From NCBI GenBank assembly GCA_921293015.1, contig OV121095.1, positions 39,157,484 to 39,221,483 of the forward strand: a stretch of DNA of 64,000 nucleotides. Direction: 5' to 3'. This document shows, piece by piece, positions 1 to 10,444 of the stretch. The notes beneath the pieces are model-generated. The model saw only the letters and a list, made by a program, of their open reading frames with translations, was not told the origin of the DNA and did not search any database. The stretch comes from Phorcus lineatus (lineage: Eukaryota > Mollusca > Gastropoda > Trochida > Trochidae). The stretch's first letter is position 1, and the number at the start of each line of letters is the position of its first letter. The translations under genes were made by a program, and so were the position numbers.

Positions 1-316
1 CACTCTGGAGAACATTTCCACGAAGAGAGTATTTGATGTTCATGGGCAGTAACCCAAGACCTGCTCCTGAAGGTTTGACAAATCCATGGTAAGTTGGTAT
101 TCCTGTCCTTTGAGTCTAAACAGTTCTTCAATCACTTGATTGAAAACATTGATTTCAAAACTTGATCATCGGTGTCTAGCAGAAAACGCAACAGGGCGCA
201 CTTGCATGTGATTCCTGCTGAAAAAGGAATTTGGCAGGATTTGCACTGCAGTTTGTAAGGGTCTCCTTGCTTAATGGTGGTTGTCATGACACTGTAAAAC
301 TTCAACAAATCTGCCA
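1..316 (-). other. Possible decayed minus-strand exon with a CxxC...CxC motif
   Basis: Read on the minus strand, a stretch entered at an acceptor-like ATTTGGCAG near 317 encodes a short segment with CKSC followed by CKC, which could bind zinc. A stop codon closes that frame at about 132. A neighbouring frame continues with an amphipathic stretch (VIEELFRLKGQEYQL) to about position 30, so a frameshift may split one coding segment. I do not recognise the family. It could be a remnant of an upstream gene or of a transposon. It may equally be chance. Confidence 0.15.
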
Positions 317-1979
317 AATGATAAGGCAGACAGCAAAATAATTCTGTAAACTGACTCCAACGTATAAACTTGGCTTAGGGATGGGGAGGTCGCTGTCAAA
401 TGTCGTTTTCTGTCTTGTGTTTGATATCCCGGCTACAATTACACGGAACAATTTACTTGAGAAAGAATTTAGTTAACTTTTTGCTGAATTAGGAAACAAT
501 ATCAGTGTTTTTCATGCATGTGTAAAGTAAATGTTTATTATTGTATTTTATTATTTATTATTGTAAATGCTTCTTATGAGACATAATATATCATTAACAC
601 AAATCACTTGCTTAAATAATATTAGGAATATTTGAACAGTACTGTGAAAAGTATGTACACATGATGATGCATTATACAACAATGTTAATATTTCATATGT
701 ACATGTAAGTTAACTGTATTTCATTTTTTAAATGTCAATATTAGACGCAAACAAATAATATGAATTTAGGAATATTTTATCAGCACTGAAAAGTATACAA
801 ACATGGTTTTCTTAATCAATATATTCAATATTTGTCACATTTTGTCATTATTTAAACATTTTCCATTAAATGTTTGCAACATATACATATAAGGGCTATC
901 TGCCATGGTTGCTGAGAATGACTGATCATTTGTGACCCAAATCTGAAAATGTTGTTTCGCTTGTTTCCAGCTTCAGCAAGCAATTGCATTTTAGACAGTT
1001 TCCTAGTTCACATGGGGATCATGTTAGCCATTGGATGTGAAATTCTATTCTTACCTTTTTCATCTTTTAACTTGTCATTACACCACTTTTGTACATGGCA
1101 CTAGAGCAGACACTAACAATAGCAAAACCTGACTTGCCAATCCTCCCAGGCAGCCCTTTCCTGCTATGGGGGACATCCCAGCTATTTATAGCAAACGCTC
1201 TGGCACTGGTGTTTAGATATATATAGCCACACCAACTGTGTTATCACAGAGCGTCTTCTCAAGGCAGCAAGCTTGTAACCGATATCTTGCCTCTACACAT
1301 TGGAGTGGAGCATATCTTCTGCATAGAGGTAACCAACGGCGTTATAGCATAAGCATTACCATGACAACAACTATACCAGCATTCCCTTTGGGCATGCGCA
1401 TTAAGCTGAGCCCTCCATTGGTTCCGAAATAGCCTGTTCCATAGGGTTGGCACGAGCTCCAACCAAAAAATGTGTCTATTGAATATTTGCCATTTTCATA
1501 TGTCCTCAGTATCAATTTGTAAATATGATATCAAATGATATATAAAATCAGTGTGCAAATATTAGCTATTGAATAATCATTCAAATCAAGATATATTCCA
1601 GAAAATTTTTATATTTTGAAAACGATATACAATAGATAATTAGTTTTATCCTAACTAGCTCACTCAACCATATATATACACACTCACGGAACAGGTGAAA
1701 GTGGCTGAATGAGTAATGTGTGCAGTTTTTTAATTTTCCTTAACTCTTATGACTTTTACGAAACTCTCCCTCGGGTAATACGAAAATTCACACTCGTTTC
1801 GTCAAAGTCTTATGACACACTTTCTCGGGTAATAATCTCGATATATCAAACACCTTTATTTATTTGGATATTAAATAAGAACATATTTCGTGCGTGTTAA
1901 TCGTAGTTGGATTAGGTAACGTAAATAGAGATTGGTATTTTAGATCTGAAGTGGCATTATAATGAAACAGGTATCATCA
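317..1979. other. AT-rich stretch with no gene recognised
   Basis: Only short open frames without recognisable motifs occur here. A small imperfect inverted repeat around 1,748-1,825 carries twice the sequence CTCGGGTAATA. No repeat family was recognised. Confidence 0.5.
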
Positions 1980-4080
1980 TATATGTGGTGACTTTAATGC
2001 AAGGACAGGTTTATTATTGTTCCTGACAAAGATGAATTAATTCCAGGGTTAGATCATGTGAATGACATTTTTGATTCATTTGATACTGCTCGCTCTTCTA
2101 GAGACTCTGAAATAAACACTTATGGAAAGGAACTAATTAATCTCTGCTGCAGTTATGGAATACACATTTTCAATGGCAGGTCAAATGTGATCCCCACAGA
2201 TCCTACACATGGTTTGTAAACAAAGGAAGCAGTTTGGTTGTCTATGTATTGTATTGTACTGAAGTTTTCAGTTTAATTAATTATTTTAGTGTGTGTACAA
2301 GAGTAGGATTTGATCATGTCCCTATTGTTTGTTAGTTAAAATGTATCTCGTATCTAGGGGAATGTTGAATTTAATGATTGTAATACAACTGCTATTCAGA
2401 AGTATATGATGAGACCTTCCTATGCAGACAACTTTACCTCAACTATAGAAGTTAAACCCATTGCCCTATGATGAGTTCCATGTTATTACTACAGACAATC
2501 CATCTCAAGGTGCAAACATGTTGAAAGATATTATCCAAGACACCGAATTTTCTTGTGGCATGAACTCAAATTCTGTGAAAAGACTGGATAAAAATAAACA
2601 GCAGTGGTTTTGACAGATTTCGCTTGTCTGGAGATTTGACTTATCTCCAAGCGTTTCATAGAGTTAGAAGTAAATTTCGAGAACTTTGTTGTCGCGAGAA
2701 GGAAGACTATACAATATCAGTCACTAATTCTATATTATCAGACTTTGTGATCAAAAGGTTAAATTATTCGGTCTCATGTGAGACATTTTAGTAGCGCTTC
2801 ATGTAAATCTGTTCCATCAATTGATTGTTTATCATGGGTCGAATATTTCAAAGATGTTTTATTAAAATATTCAAGATGTTCATACTGATGAAGATTTTCT
2901 TACTTAACAAGAGAATTTATTGTTATTCATGATGTGCAAGATGCTTTCTGTGGAGTTTGTGATGATGATATTCATTATATTGTGAACAGGGAAATAAGTA
3001 TTGAAGAGGTTAATATTGCTATTTCTTGTCTACGGACTAATAAAAGTCAAGGCCCACCAGATATGTTTAAATGTAATAAGATTGCTTTACAATCATATAT
3101 TTGTACATTGTTTAATGGTATTTTAGTTCAGGGGAATTTCCACATCAGATGTCATTAATTTTTATATTTCCAGTCATTAAATGGGTAGTATTTACCAAGT
3201 AAATAATTATCGTGATATATCTCTTATGGATATTTATGGTAATTTTCACTTCCATTTTGAAAAGGCATTTAAAAGAGGTTGTCGAGTTGTTGGATTTGTA
3301 CCCAGAATGGCAGGGTGGCTTTCGTCAGGGATACTGTACAGTTGATAATATGTTTAAACTCCAGAGTTTAATACAAAAATTCTTGTCAAAAAAGGGAGGT
3401 AGATTTTTGTTTATTTGTGGATTTTCGAAATCGTTTGATTCAACCAATAGAGATCTTCTTTGGTTTGTCCTTTTATCTAATAATTAATATTCATGGACAT
3501 ATGTTTGATATCGTTAGAGATATGAATAAAAGACATTGGCTTAAAGGGCTTATGTCAAGTAAAATAATTCAAACATTTTAGAATATTTTGATTCTTTGAG
3601 TGGCGTGGGACAGGGCTGTATCTTAAGTCCCTAGTTGTTTGCTTTTATTGTTAATCAGTTAAATAAGGAGATAAGGGTGTATTCATTGGTAGAGAATTCA
3701 TGAAATTGTATTTGATTTTGTATAAAGATGATTTGTGCATGTTTGCGGATTCAATCATAAGTCTTTGGAAAAAATGATGTCTTATTTGAGTTTTGTAAGA
3801 AATGGGGCCTCAATGTAAATTTGGACATAACAGGTGTGTTAGTTTTCAGAAATGGTGCTAAATTGAGGCGGTATGAATCATGTTACGGTGACCATAAGTT
3901 AAATAGTACTTCATATTATAATCATTTGGGTTTATTGTTTTCAAAAAGACTTTCATGGTCTAAGTCTGTTGAAAATCTCGTTAATAAATCAAATTACGCT
4001 TTGTCTTCTGTTATGGTCTTTGCAAGGCTACTTAAAAAATGTTTCTGCAGCTATTCTGTTAAATATCTTTGATGTACAGA
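1980..4080 (+). pseudogene. Decayed non-LTR retrotransposon (APE endonuclease + reverse transcriptase)
   Basis: Fragments in several + frames follow the order of a LINE ORF2. An endonuclease piece reads ICGDFNARTG at 1,981-2,010. A fingers-domain piece (RTNKSQGPPD) lies near 3,030-3,065. A palm motif (FSKSFDSTNRDLL) lies near 3,425-3,465. A GVGQGCILSP motif is followed by a stop near 3,600-3,635, a catalytic-site relic reads YKDD near 3,720, and the thumb piece (YYNHLGLLFSKRLSW) runs to about 4,070. Many stops and frameshifts separate the pieces, so it is dead. The RT motifs look more CR1/jockey-like than like the L1/Tx1 elements further on. Both ends are undefined. Confidence 0.75.
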
Positions 4081-4140
4081 TTAAAGATATCATTTGTATT
4101 CATCAGATATATGGGTTTTCAGCAATGACATGTTCTTAAA

Positions 4141-4594
4141 CATTCTCTCCAAACAGAGTTAGCTCCGTCATAAATTCATATACAACCTCTGTCTTAATAC
4201 GAAGGTTTCTCGGGCTTCCGGCAGTTGCCCCTACCGGCGCGATATTGCAACTTAAACTTCCTGGCAATATTCCAGCCAATGGAAACACCGAATGCATGAC
4301 TAACATATTTGTTGACACACATGCCTATGCAATGATGCAGTCGCAAAATGAGGCGTATGTGTTCTGTAAAGAAGACTCAAAGTGCCAGGTGCATATTCGA
4401 ATAAAGTTTTGCTTTATGAAAGCTTACGGAAATTCAAACGATTTAAATGATACCTTTTGAAACGGCATCGCTGATTGCACAACTAACTTTGATTGCATCC
4501 AATCAGATACTTACATTTCGTGCACAAGAAACCTTCGTATTAGGACAGAGGTAGTAAAGGAATTTCTGACGGAGCTATCTGTTGGGAGAGAATG
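4141..4594. mobile_element. MITE copy 1, about 70-bp TIRs, 8-bp target duplication
   Basis: The ends are inverted copies of each other for about 70 bp: CATTCTCTCCAAACAGAG at the left, and the reverse complement of a near-identical stretch at the right. The element is flanked by GTTCTTAA (4,132-4,139) and GTTGTTAA (4,595-4,602), a 7/8 match consistent with an 8-bp duplication as made by hAT or P-type transposases. One extra A at 4,140 leaves the left edge ambiguous by one base. The interior is shared, inverted, with 35,137-35,496. The short open frames on both strands inside it are not genes. Confidence 0.8.
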
Positions 4595-4602
4595 GTTGTT
4601 AA

Positions 4603-5247
4603 ACAGATTTTTTTTATCATGTATTGAACATGTAAGTTTGTTTTGGGTGGTTATAAATGTTCAAAAGCTGCTGTTTTGGTAGAAATTATATTTTTGTTGA
4701 TTTTATATCGTGCTATGACGTACGGGTTCAAAATAAGACATTTTCAAGGAGAAGATATCCTAAGCAGTGATATATAATGTTATACGATTGTGACAAGTTG
4801 ACAGGATTTGGATTTGCTTTTGTTTGAGAAGCTCAAGGAGTTGGTAAGGGTAAGCGATTGTCATAAGCAATTGGGTTTTGTTCTTCTTATTCTCAAATGT
4901 TCATCACTTTATGGTTTTTTCGAGTATCAAAGCTGTATTTTGTATTGAACCGTATTCATTTTTTAGATCTAAAGCTACAAGGCGTAGAATAAGAATTTTG
5001 GAACGTTCCCAATATATAAAAAACAAAGGTAGATTTGATGGAATTGGAAGTGTTGATAATTGAGTGTGTCAATGGGTTGTCTGTCATTGCACTTAAGAAA
5101 ATTATAATTATACCTTTCGCCAATCCGTCCCTTGGAGTACAGATTTTGTGTTCTTCGTATTCTTCAAGGGGCAGATTCATGCTCTTGTGAAATTGTTTTA
5201 ATTTAAAGTTTATGGTTAGATAAAGATCTATTTGATTTATGTTTCAG
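4603..5247. other. Upstream flank or first intron of the GTPase gene; nothing recognised
   Basis: No repeat or coding signal is seen. The stretch ends in a pyrimidine-rich acceptor (TTTATGTTTCAG) at 5,247. This implies that at least one untranslated exon lies further upstream, inside or outside the window. Confidence 0.4.
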
Positions 5248-5308
5248 CTTACAGAGTGGAGATGGCGAGCAACAACTTCAACCCTGTGGCCCAGGAACTC
5301 ATAACAAA
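5248..5308 (+). CDS. GTPase gene exon 1 (first coding exon)
   Basis: The exon follows the acceptor TTTATGTTTCAG and ends at the donor GTAAAC (5,309). ATG at 5,262 has a good context (GAG before, G after) and opens MASNNFNPVAQELIT plus two bases of a lysine codon. The first base of exon 2 completes that codon, so the phase fits exactly despite a 20-kb intron. Upstream of the ATG the same frame stays open to the acceptor, so an earlier start in another exon cannot be excluded. Confidence 0.65.
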
Positions 5309-5606
5309 GTAAACATTCAATAGTCATGCAACAATGTGAACTTCTCATGAAAACAATCCTTTGTTAAGGAAAGATGGAACGAACAAAATTAATATATTAT
5401 TTCAGAATTTATTTATCAATTTCAAATAGCCAACTTATTATGTATTTATTCAAAAACTTTAAATCACACTTGCGACGTCATCCTATTGTTCTCACGCTCC
5501 ATTATGTTTCAGTAATGGAGAGTTGCATTTCACATCACCTTTTCAAACACTAAAGTTCATTTCAAGTGAATTAACTGAATAGGCATTTATTTGAGTGTAA
5601 TTTAAG

Positions 5607-5716
5607 TAGGTTAATGACCTCGTAACTCTCCATTCCTTGAAAATAATAGGCCTCGGCCCTTCGGGCCTTGGCTCCATTATTTTCAAGGAATGGAGAGTTA
5701 CTCGGACATTAACCTT
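5607..5716. repeat. Long perfect hairpin with GC-rich loop
   Basis: Arms 5,622-5,647 and 5,676-5,701 are perfect 26-bp inverted copies (GTAACTCTCCATTCCTTGAA and onward). The pairing extends imperfectly outward to 5,607 and 5,716 through AGGTTAATG. The loop contains a second small hairpin, GGCCCTTCGGGCC. A hairpin of the same design lies at 56,657-56,786. It is probably a snap-back MITE or its core. No target duplication was identified. Confidence 0.7.
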
Positions 5717-5899
5717 TACGTAATAACAAGTCGGGGTTACCGAACGACATTAAGAGCTTTCAGCATTATATATTGTTGCCGTGGGCTAATAACGCTATTT
5801 TGGTTACCACGTAACACACTCAGAATTCTTTCAGTTGAACTGCTCATCTGACCTTAAATACCCAATAGTTGTATGGCATGACGTTCGGCGCCTCCAGAT

Positions 5900-6700
5900 C
5901 AAATGGCTCTAGAGAACATAACCTTGTGTACAGTTACCTGAGCCAAAGAGTGATTATAAATAGTAGATTTGTTGACTCTATGGCCCCTTATTTGTTTCAT
6001 GGATGACATAAAACCTATTTTCATTTTCTTCTCAGTGCTTAAAGCAATAGAAGGCTGACATCCTGTGTACAGGTCTGACAAACGGGGATTATTGATTGAA
6101 TGTACAGTTCTGTGGTATATAAAGAGGGTCTTAGGGCCTTGCCCCTAAAGCCTTTTTAAGTTTCTACTACAGGACATAGAGCCCAAGAAGGCTTAAATCC
6201 CGTGTAAATGTAGCTTGGAGATAATTAGTTATAGGTTTGGCGATTCCGTGGCCCCCATGGGGCTATGCCCTCAAAACCTATTTTAAACTTCTCCACCAGA
6301 ACAAAAGGATCTAGAAGGCTGAAATCTTGTATAGAGACATATTGGCCAATATGGATTATATATAGTGACTTTGTTGCTCCTAATGAGGGCGTTTGGGGTC
6401 ATGCTCTGAAAACCTTCATCTTCCTCTCAGCACTATAAGTTATAAAAGGCAAAAGTCTCGATAACATGTAACTGGGCAAATGATTCCTAGATTAATTAGG
6501 ATTGTGAATTATAGAATTAATGTCCATGTTAGCCCTAATTTGGACTATAGGGGTCACGTCCTCTTACGTCCTTACGTCTTATTCACCAAAAGTAAATGGC
6601 CTAGAAAGCTGAAATCTCCTTCCTTTTTAATAAGGTGTGTGAGTTATAGATTTGATTACCCTTTGACCCAATATCATATAGCGCATTTATCCTGATGAGT
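5900..6700. repeat. Diverged tandem array, unit about 115-120 bp
   Basis: Recurring phrases mark the units: AGAAGGCTGAAATC and variants at about 6,050, 6,188, 6,310 and 6,606; CTTCTC-type phrases followed by CAGCACTT or CACCAGAAC; and GGGGTCATGC or GGCCTTGCCC. The copies are well diverged and the borders are approximate. No coding capacity is evident. Confidence 0.5.
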
Positions 6701-8928
6701 CAAAGATACTTTTTTTAAAATCACATAGGGGAATGTATACCGTGTCTACTATATTAAACTGATAACATTCTTTTAATTGAAATTCATATAGTCTCCTAAG
6801 ATACATCGGGGACAATGTTTTAACAGGGCTACTGATCTCAGCGAAACATTTTACAGTCACGTTTTGTTCTCTTAATGTTTGAGCACTTTGATATCCCTAT
6901 CATTATAAACAACATAATAGAACATATCCGAAAAAAAAGAAACATTTTAATCAATAAGTTTTTGTTCGTGGATTTGTTTTCTTAGACAAATATTCTGCAT
7001 TCTGGGTTCAAGTGCAGTCAAACGACTACATCAGAGAAGATTTGTTACCGAGATCTCGTACTATAGCCTGATACCTATCAAGGCACTTGCTTCGTATTGC
7101 TGACAGTTGTTATTCATAATAGCCTTAACAACATGAAAATGCAAGAAAGAAAGACATTTAATGTGCACAAATTTGTACAATAAATGCCGATCAATCATGA
7201 GAATTTCCATTACGACAGTTCTATTATCAATATGAATTCCTTATAACGATGCCGGTTCCGCAAACGTTCTTCTGTAATTGAAACGTGAATGATCTGCATG
7301 ATAGGCAGTACCATAACTAACAACTTGAGGGAACGGCTCTTTGTACTTTGTAGCAAGGCCAAGGTCAGCTCATCTGTGCAACTCGCCTACGAAACCGCAC
7401 TCAGCCAGAACGATAGACATTGTATAAGATGATAAGATGAAAATGTGAGAGAAATCACTGCCGCTGTGATGTTGCAACAAGTGGAATATAGACTCGTCAA
7501 GAACAGAAAATCTTACTTTGGAATTGGTCTAAACCCCCTGTAATTTAATGAGCCAACGCTGCACTGCGTGTATCACAGGTCAAGGAGTGTACACCCGTTA
7601 TTCAATAATCGTATATTGTGATTTTTTGTGGGACATGGTGGTCGTCCCTTAGTCACATTCAGCCGTATTGTGTTCAAATGAAAATGTATGAAAAAGTCTG
7701 AATACGTCAGTGAAAATCTCGACGTTTTCTTGTTTTGATTTGGATATGTATCCAAAGTTGGATATCCTGAACTCAGCCGTCCTCCATCCGGGTACTGCCA
7801 TTGTTGCTCGAATCGTAAAAAGTATTTCAATATAGCGATACGAGGTAATTGCATCGATAGATATCAGGGTATTGTTTTAGCTTACGGATAAAACGTACGT
7901 ACGCTATAGTTTCATGAAATTCAGCTCATAACCACACATTATTTATCCGTCGGGCTCATACATACACACCTACATATTAACATATTTACAGCTCCTCTAA
8001 CACACTACGCTGATCCAAGTTCAATCAAATTTACCCACCATAGTCTGTCTCACGAGGTACCCATTCAGAAATAAACCCTCAGTCAATAATATTGTTTTCG
8101 TTGGGTCTATAAAAACAGGTATTAACCTCATCACCAGTCTATAAGTGCATATTATTATGTAAGCTGATTTTTCCGGCAATCTGATTGATCGAGAAGCGGT
8201 CACGTGTTAGTCGACCGAAAAGCATGTTGACTTCACTCCGAGTCCCACCAAAAGTGATATTGACTTGAGTTACTAAGAATAGACATAATGACGTCTAGCC
8301 GTTGTTACATGACGTCATGCTATAGAAAAATCACGCGACGGCTAGCTCATGAATATTTAGTGGAGGCAGAAAGACCGAAAGCTCCATAGCGTGCCTCCAC
8401 TCGCCTCAACATTTGCAGCGCGTAGTTTTCAAATGTTTTGATGTAATTCCACCATATATACAGCATCATTAGCGAGAATTAGTCGCAAATAATTCGTATT
8501 TAATTGTATATTTCACCAAACCTATCTTTAAATTAATTTAGACAGGATGTGGATTGTCATTCGACGACACCTTCTTAGCTTGTTTACAAACATTGAAATA
8601 CCGATATGTCAGCGAAGATATTAAATTCACAGACACTTTAGGTCTGGCAAAGCAATATATAAATCGTATGTTGATACAAAATCAAACATCTGACATAAAT
8701 ATGATAAGACTCTTTCCCTCAGAAAACTTCCGGTTGCGCATGAATACGAGTCGGACGCGTGGCTGAGGCGCTCTCTCTATCCACGGATGATTTTGTTTCC
8801 AAACTGTTGAAAAACATTTGAAAAGGCTATAAAATAGTCAGTAACATTGCAACACACAACCGGACTGATATATAAACCCTTCTCGTATATTTTGCTGTAT
8901 TTTTCGCCCAACATTTGGACTTTCTGAG

Positions 8929-9666
8929 ATGTCCGAGACGGCGAGGTCAACACGTGCTTCGGCAAACACGGAGGAATTCATACAAAACTCCGAAAAAAGG
9001 TTAGCAGCACTAATTAGAAACTGTCAAACAGAACTGCAGACATCTATTGATTCGTTAAAATCAGATATTAACGAGATAAAGCAAACTGTTAATGCTGTTG
9101 AACACGTGGTTTCAAAGCACGAGGAGGAGATACAGTCTCTCCGGAAAGAACTAGCGGCTCTGAAGGAATCAAAATCTACCTTAGAAAAGCAGGTAATATT
9201 GAAAGACATTCATGACCGCAAAACAAATCTCCTGTTTTACGGTATATCGGAGAAACCTCAGGAAAATACGGAACGAGTCCTCAGAGCTTTTTTTGTAGAG
9301 ACACTCCAGTTTAGCGAGGACCAGGTCGATAACATGTTCTTCAAAATCGTACATAGGCTACCTAAGTCTGAGTACCAGAGGCAGAACAAGCCCTCTGCCC
9401 CTCCTTCGATTATTGCCACATTCATCCACATGGTAGACAGGGATGCAGTCTATGGGGCCCGCAAACTTTTGAAGGGAACATCAAAAAGTATCCAGACAGA
9501 CCTACCTGCTCTTATGAAGAAGAGACGAGCAATCCTCGGACGCCAAGCCACTTCGATTCGGGAACAGGAGAAGCTCTGGACAAGGGTGCGAGTAGTTGGC
9601 ACCGAAGTAGTCCTGGAAACTAGGTACCCGACTGTTCCATCTTCTTTGTGGAAAACACACAATTGA
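8929..9666 (+). CDS. LINE-A ORF1 protein (L1 ORF1p-like, RNA-binding)
   Basis: The 245-residue frame has the layout of L1-type ORF1 proteins. Residues about 20-95 form a charged, heptad-like helical stretch expected to trimerise as a coiled coil. An RRM-like core follows (DRKTNLLFYGISE, about 96-108, through IVHRLPKS). A C-terminal domain of L1 ORF1 type (IQTDLPALMKKRRAIL, about 185-200) completes it. In the L1 family this protein binds the element's own RNA and acts as a nucleic-acid chaperone. It is colinear with LINE-B ORF1 but well diverged. No frameshift is seen. Confidence 0.85.
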   Translation: MSETARSTRASANTEEFIQNSEKRLAALIRNCQTELQTSIDSLKSDINEIKQTVNAVEHVVSKHEEEIQSLRKELAALKESKSTLEKQVILKDIHDRKTNLLFYGISEKPQENTERVLRAFFVETLQFSEDQVDNMFFKIVHRLPKSEYQRQNKPSAPPSIIATFIHMVDRDAVYGARKLLKGTSKSIQTDLPALMKKRRAILGRQATSIREQEKLWTRVRVVGTEVVLETRYPTVPSSLWKTHN

Positions 9667-10444
9667 GAACTCCATATTTCATGTCGTATCACTGTGCGGT
9701 TGTTTTGCTATATTCGAAAGTGATTCCAAACAACTTATAAACATCTCAAAACTAATCAGCGTGTTAGCTCAATTTTTGTTTCCCGCCAAACGTGTTTTCA
9801 AGTTCTTTACATAAGATTTAATTTTCTTTCGATGCCCTTTTATGTTAAATGATATATCGGTTCCTTTTGTATATGCTGAAAATTTTATTATTTCGACAAA
9901 GTCACGAAACAACCATAAGTTCTTGAGACAACACACTCAGATACACACGATGAACTGCACGTGCTTTCCGCGCCGGACACACGAGAGACGAAACACGTGG
10001 TCGCATTGTACCTAGAGCTGTTGTCATGTAGTGTACTGTGATGTGATGTGTTGTGATGTCTTGTGCTGTGCTTCGTGTAATTCTCGTTTTGGAACTATAT
10101 TCTTATGGATTTTCGTTTTTTGGATATACTACACGGACAATGTGCGAACGTGTAAGTATGAGTATGACATTATCGTTATTTGTTACTTATATCATCCGTG
10201 GATATACTCGATTCCATGAGTGTTCCAGGCCGGACATCTAAGCGTTTTTCAGTTGCTACAGTATTTTGTTTCTTTCCTTTTTGTTTTCTCATTGAAACTC
10301 TTCTGTTGGTATGGCAAATGTTTTCAACAGTAGGCAATATTACACTCAATACTATGCACTATATAACTATTCCTTCGAACAATTTGGTAATATATTTCTT
10401 ATATATATGTATATACCCGGTTTCTAACCAGAACCAATCAGAAT

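Larger units (their letters stand above)
5309..8705. other. Start of intron 1: hairpin and diverged tandem array, otherwise empty
   Basis: This part of intron 1 carries the hairpin at 5,607-5,716 and the tandem array at about 5,900-6,700, both listed separately. From 6,700 to 8,705 only short unsupported open frames are seen. A local inverted repeat GTGGAGGCA...TGCCTCCAC lies at about 8,361-8,400. Confidence 0.5.

Noticed and set aside
4136..4460. Short open frames on both strands in the first MITE
   Set aside because: They lie in a non-coding MITE whose second copy does not preserve the frames.
5622..5701. Hairpin resembling a bacterial terminator
   Set aside because: The window is eukaryotic, there is no T tract or adjacent ORF end, and the arms are far too long. 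It is listed as a repeat.
6690..6730. CTGATGAGTC, a hammerhead-like core
   Set aside because: No stem II followed by GAAA occurs downstream; it is probably chance.
8716..8730. LINE-A 5' end placed directly at CTTCCGG by analogy with LINE-B
   Set aside because: It would require a target duplication of about 20 bp that the 3' flank does not match beyond the first 10 bases, so the shorter candidate was kept with a note.
10031..10241. Overlapping 62-residue frames in the LINE-A inter-ORF spacer
   Set aside because: They are low-complexity TGTGATG-rich sequence and lie between two well-defined LINE ORFs.
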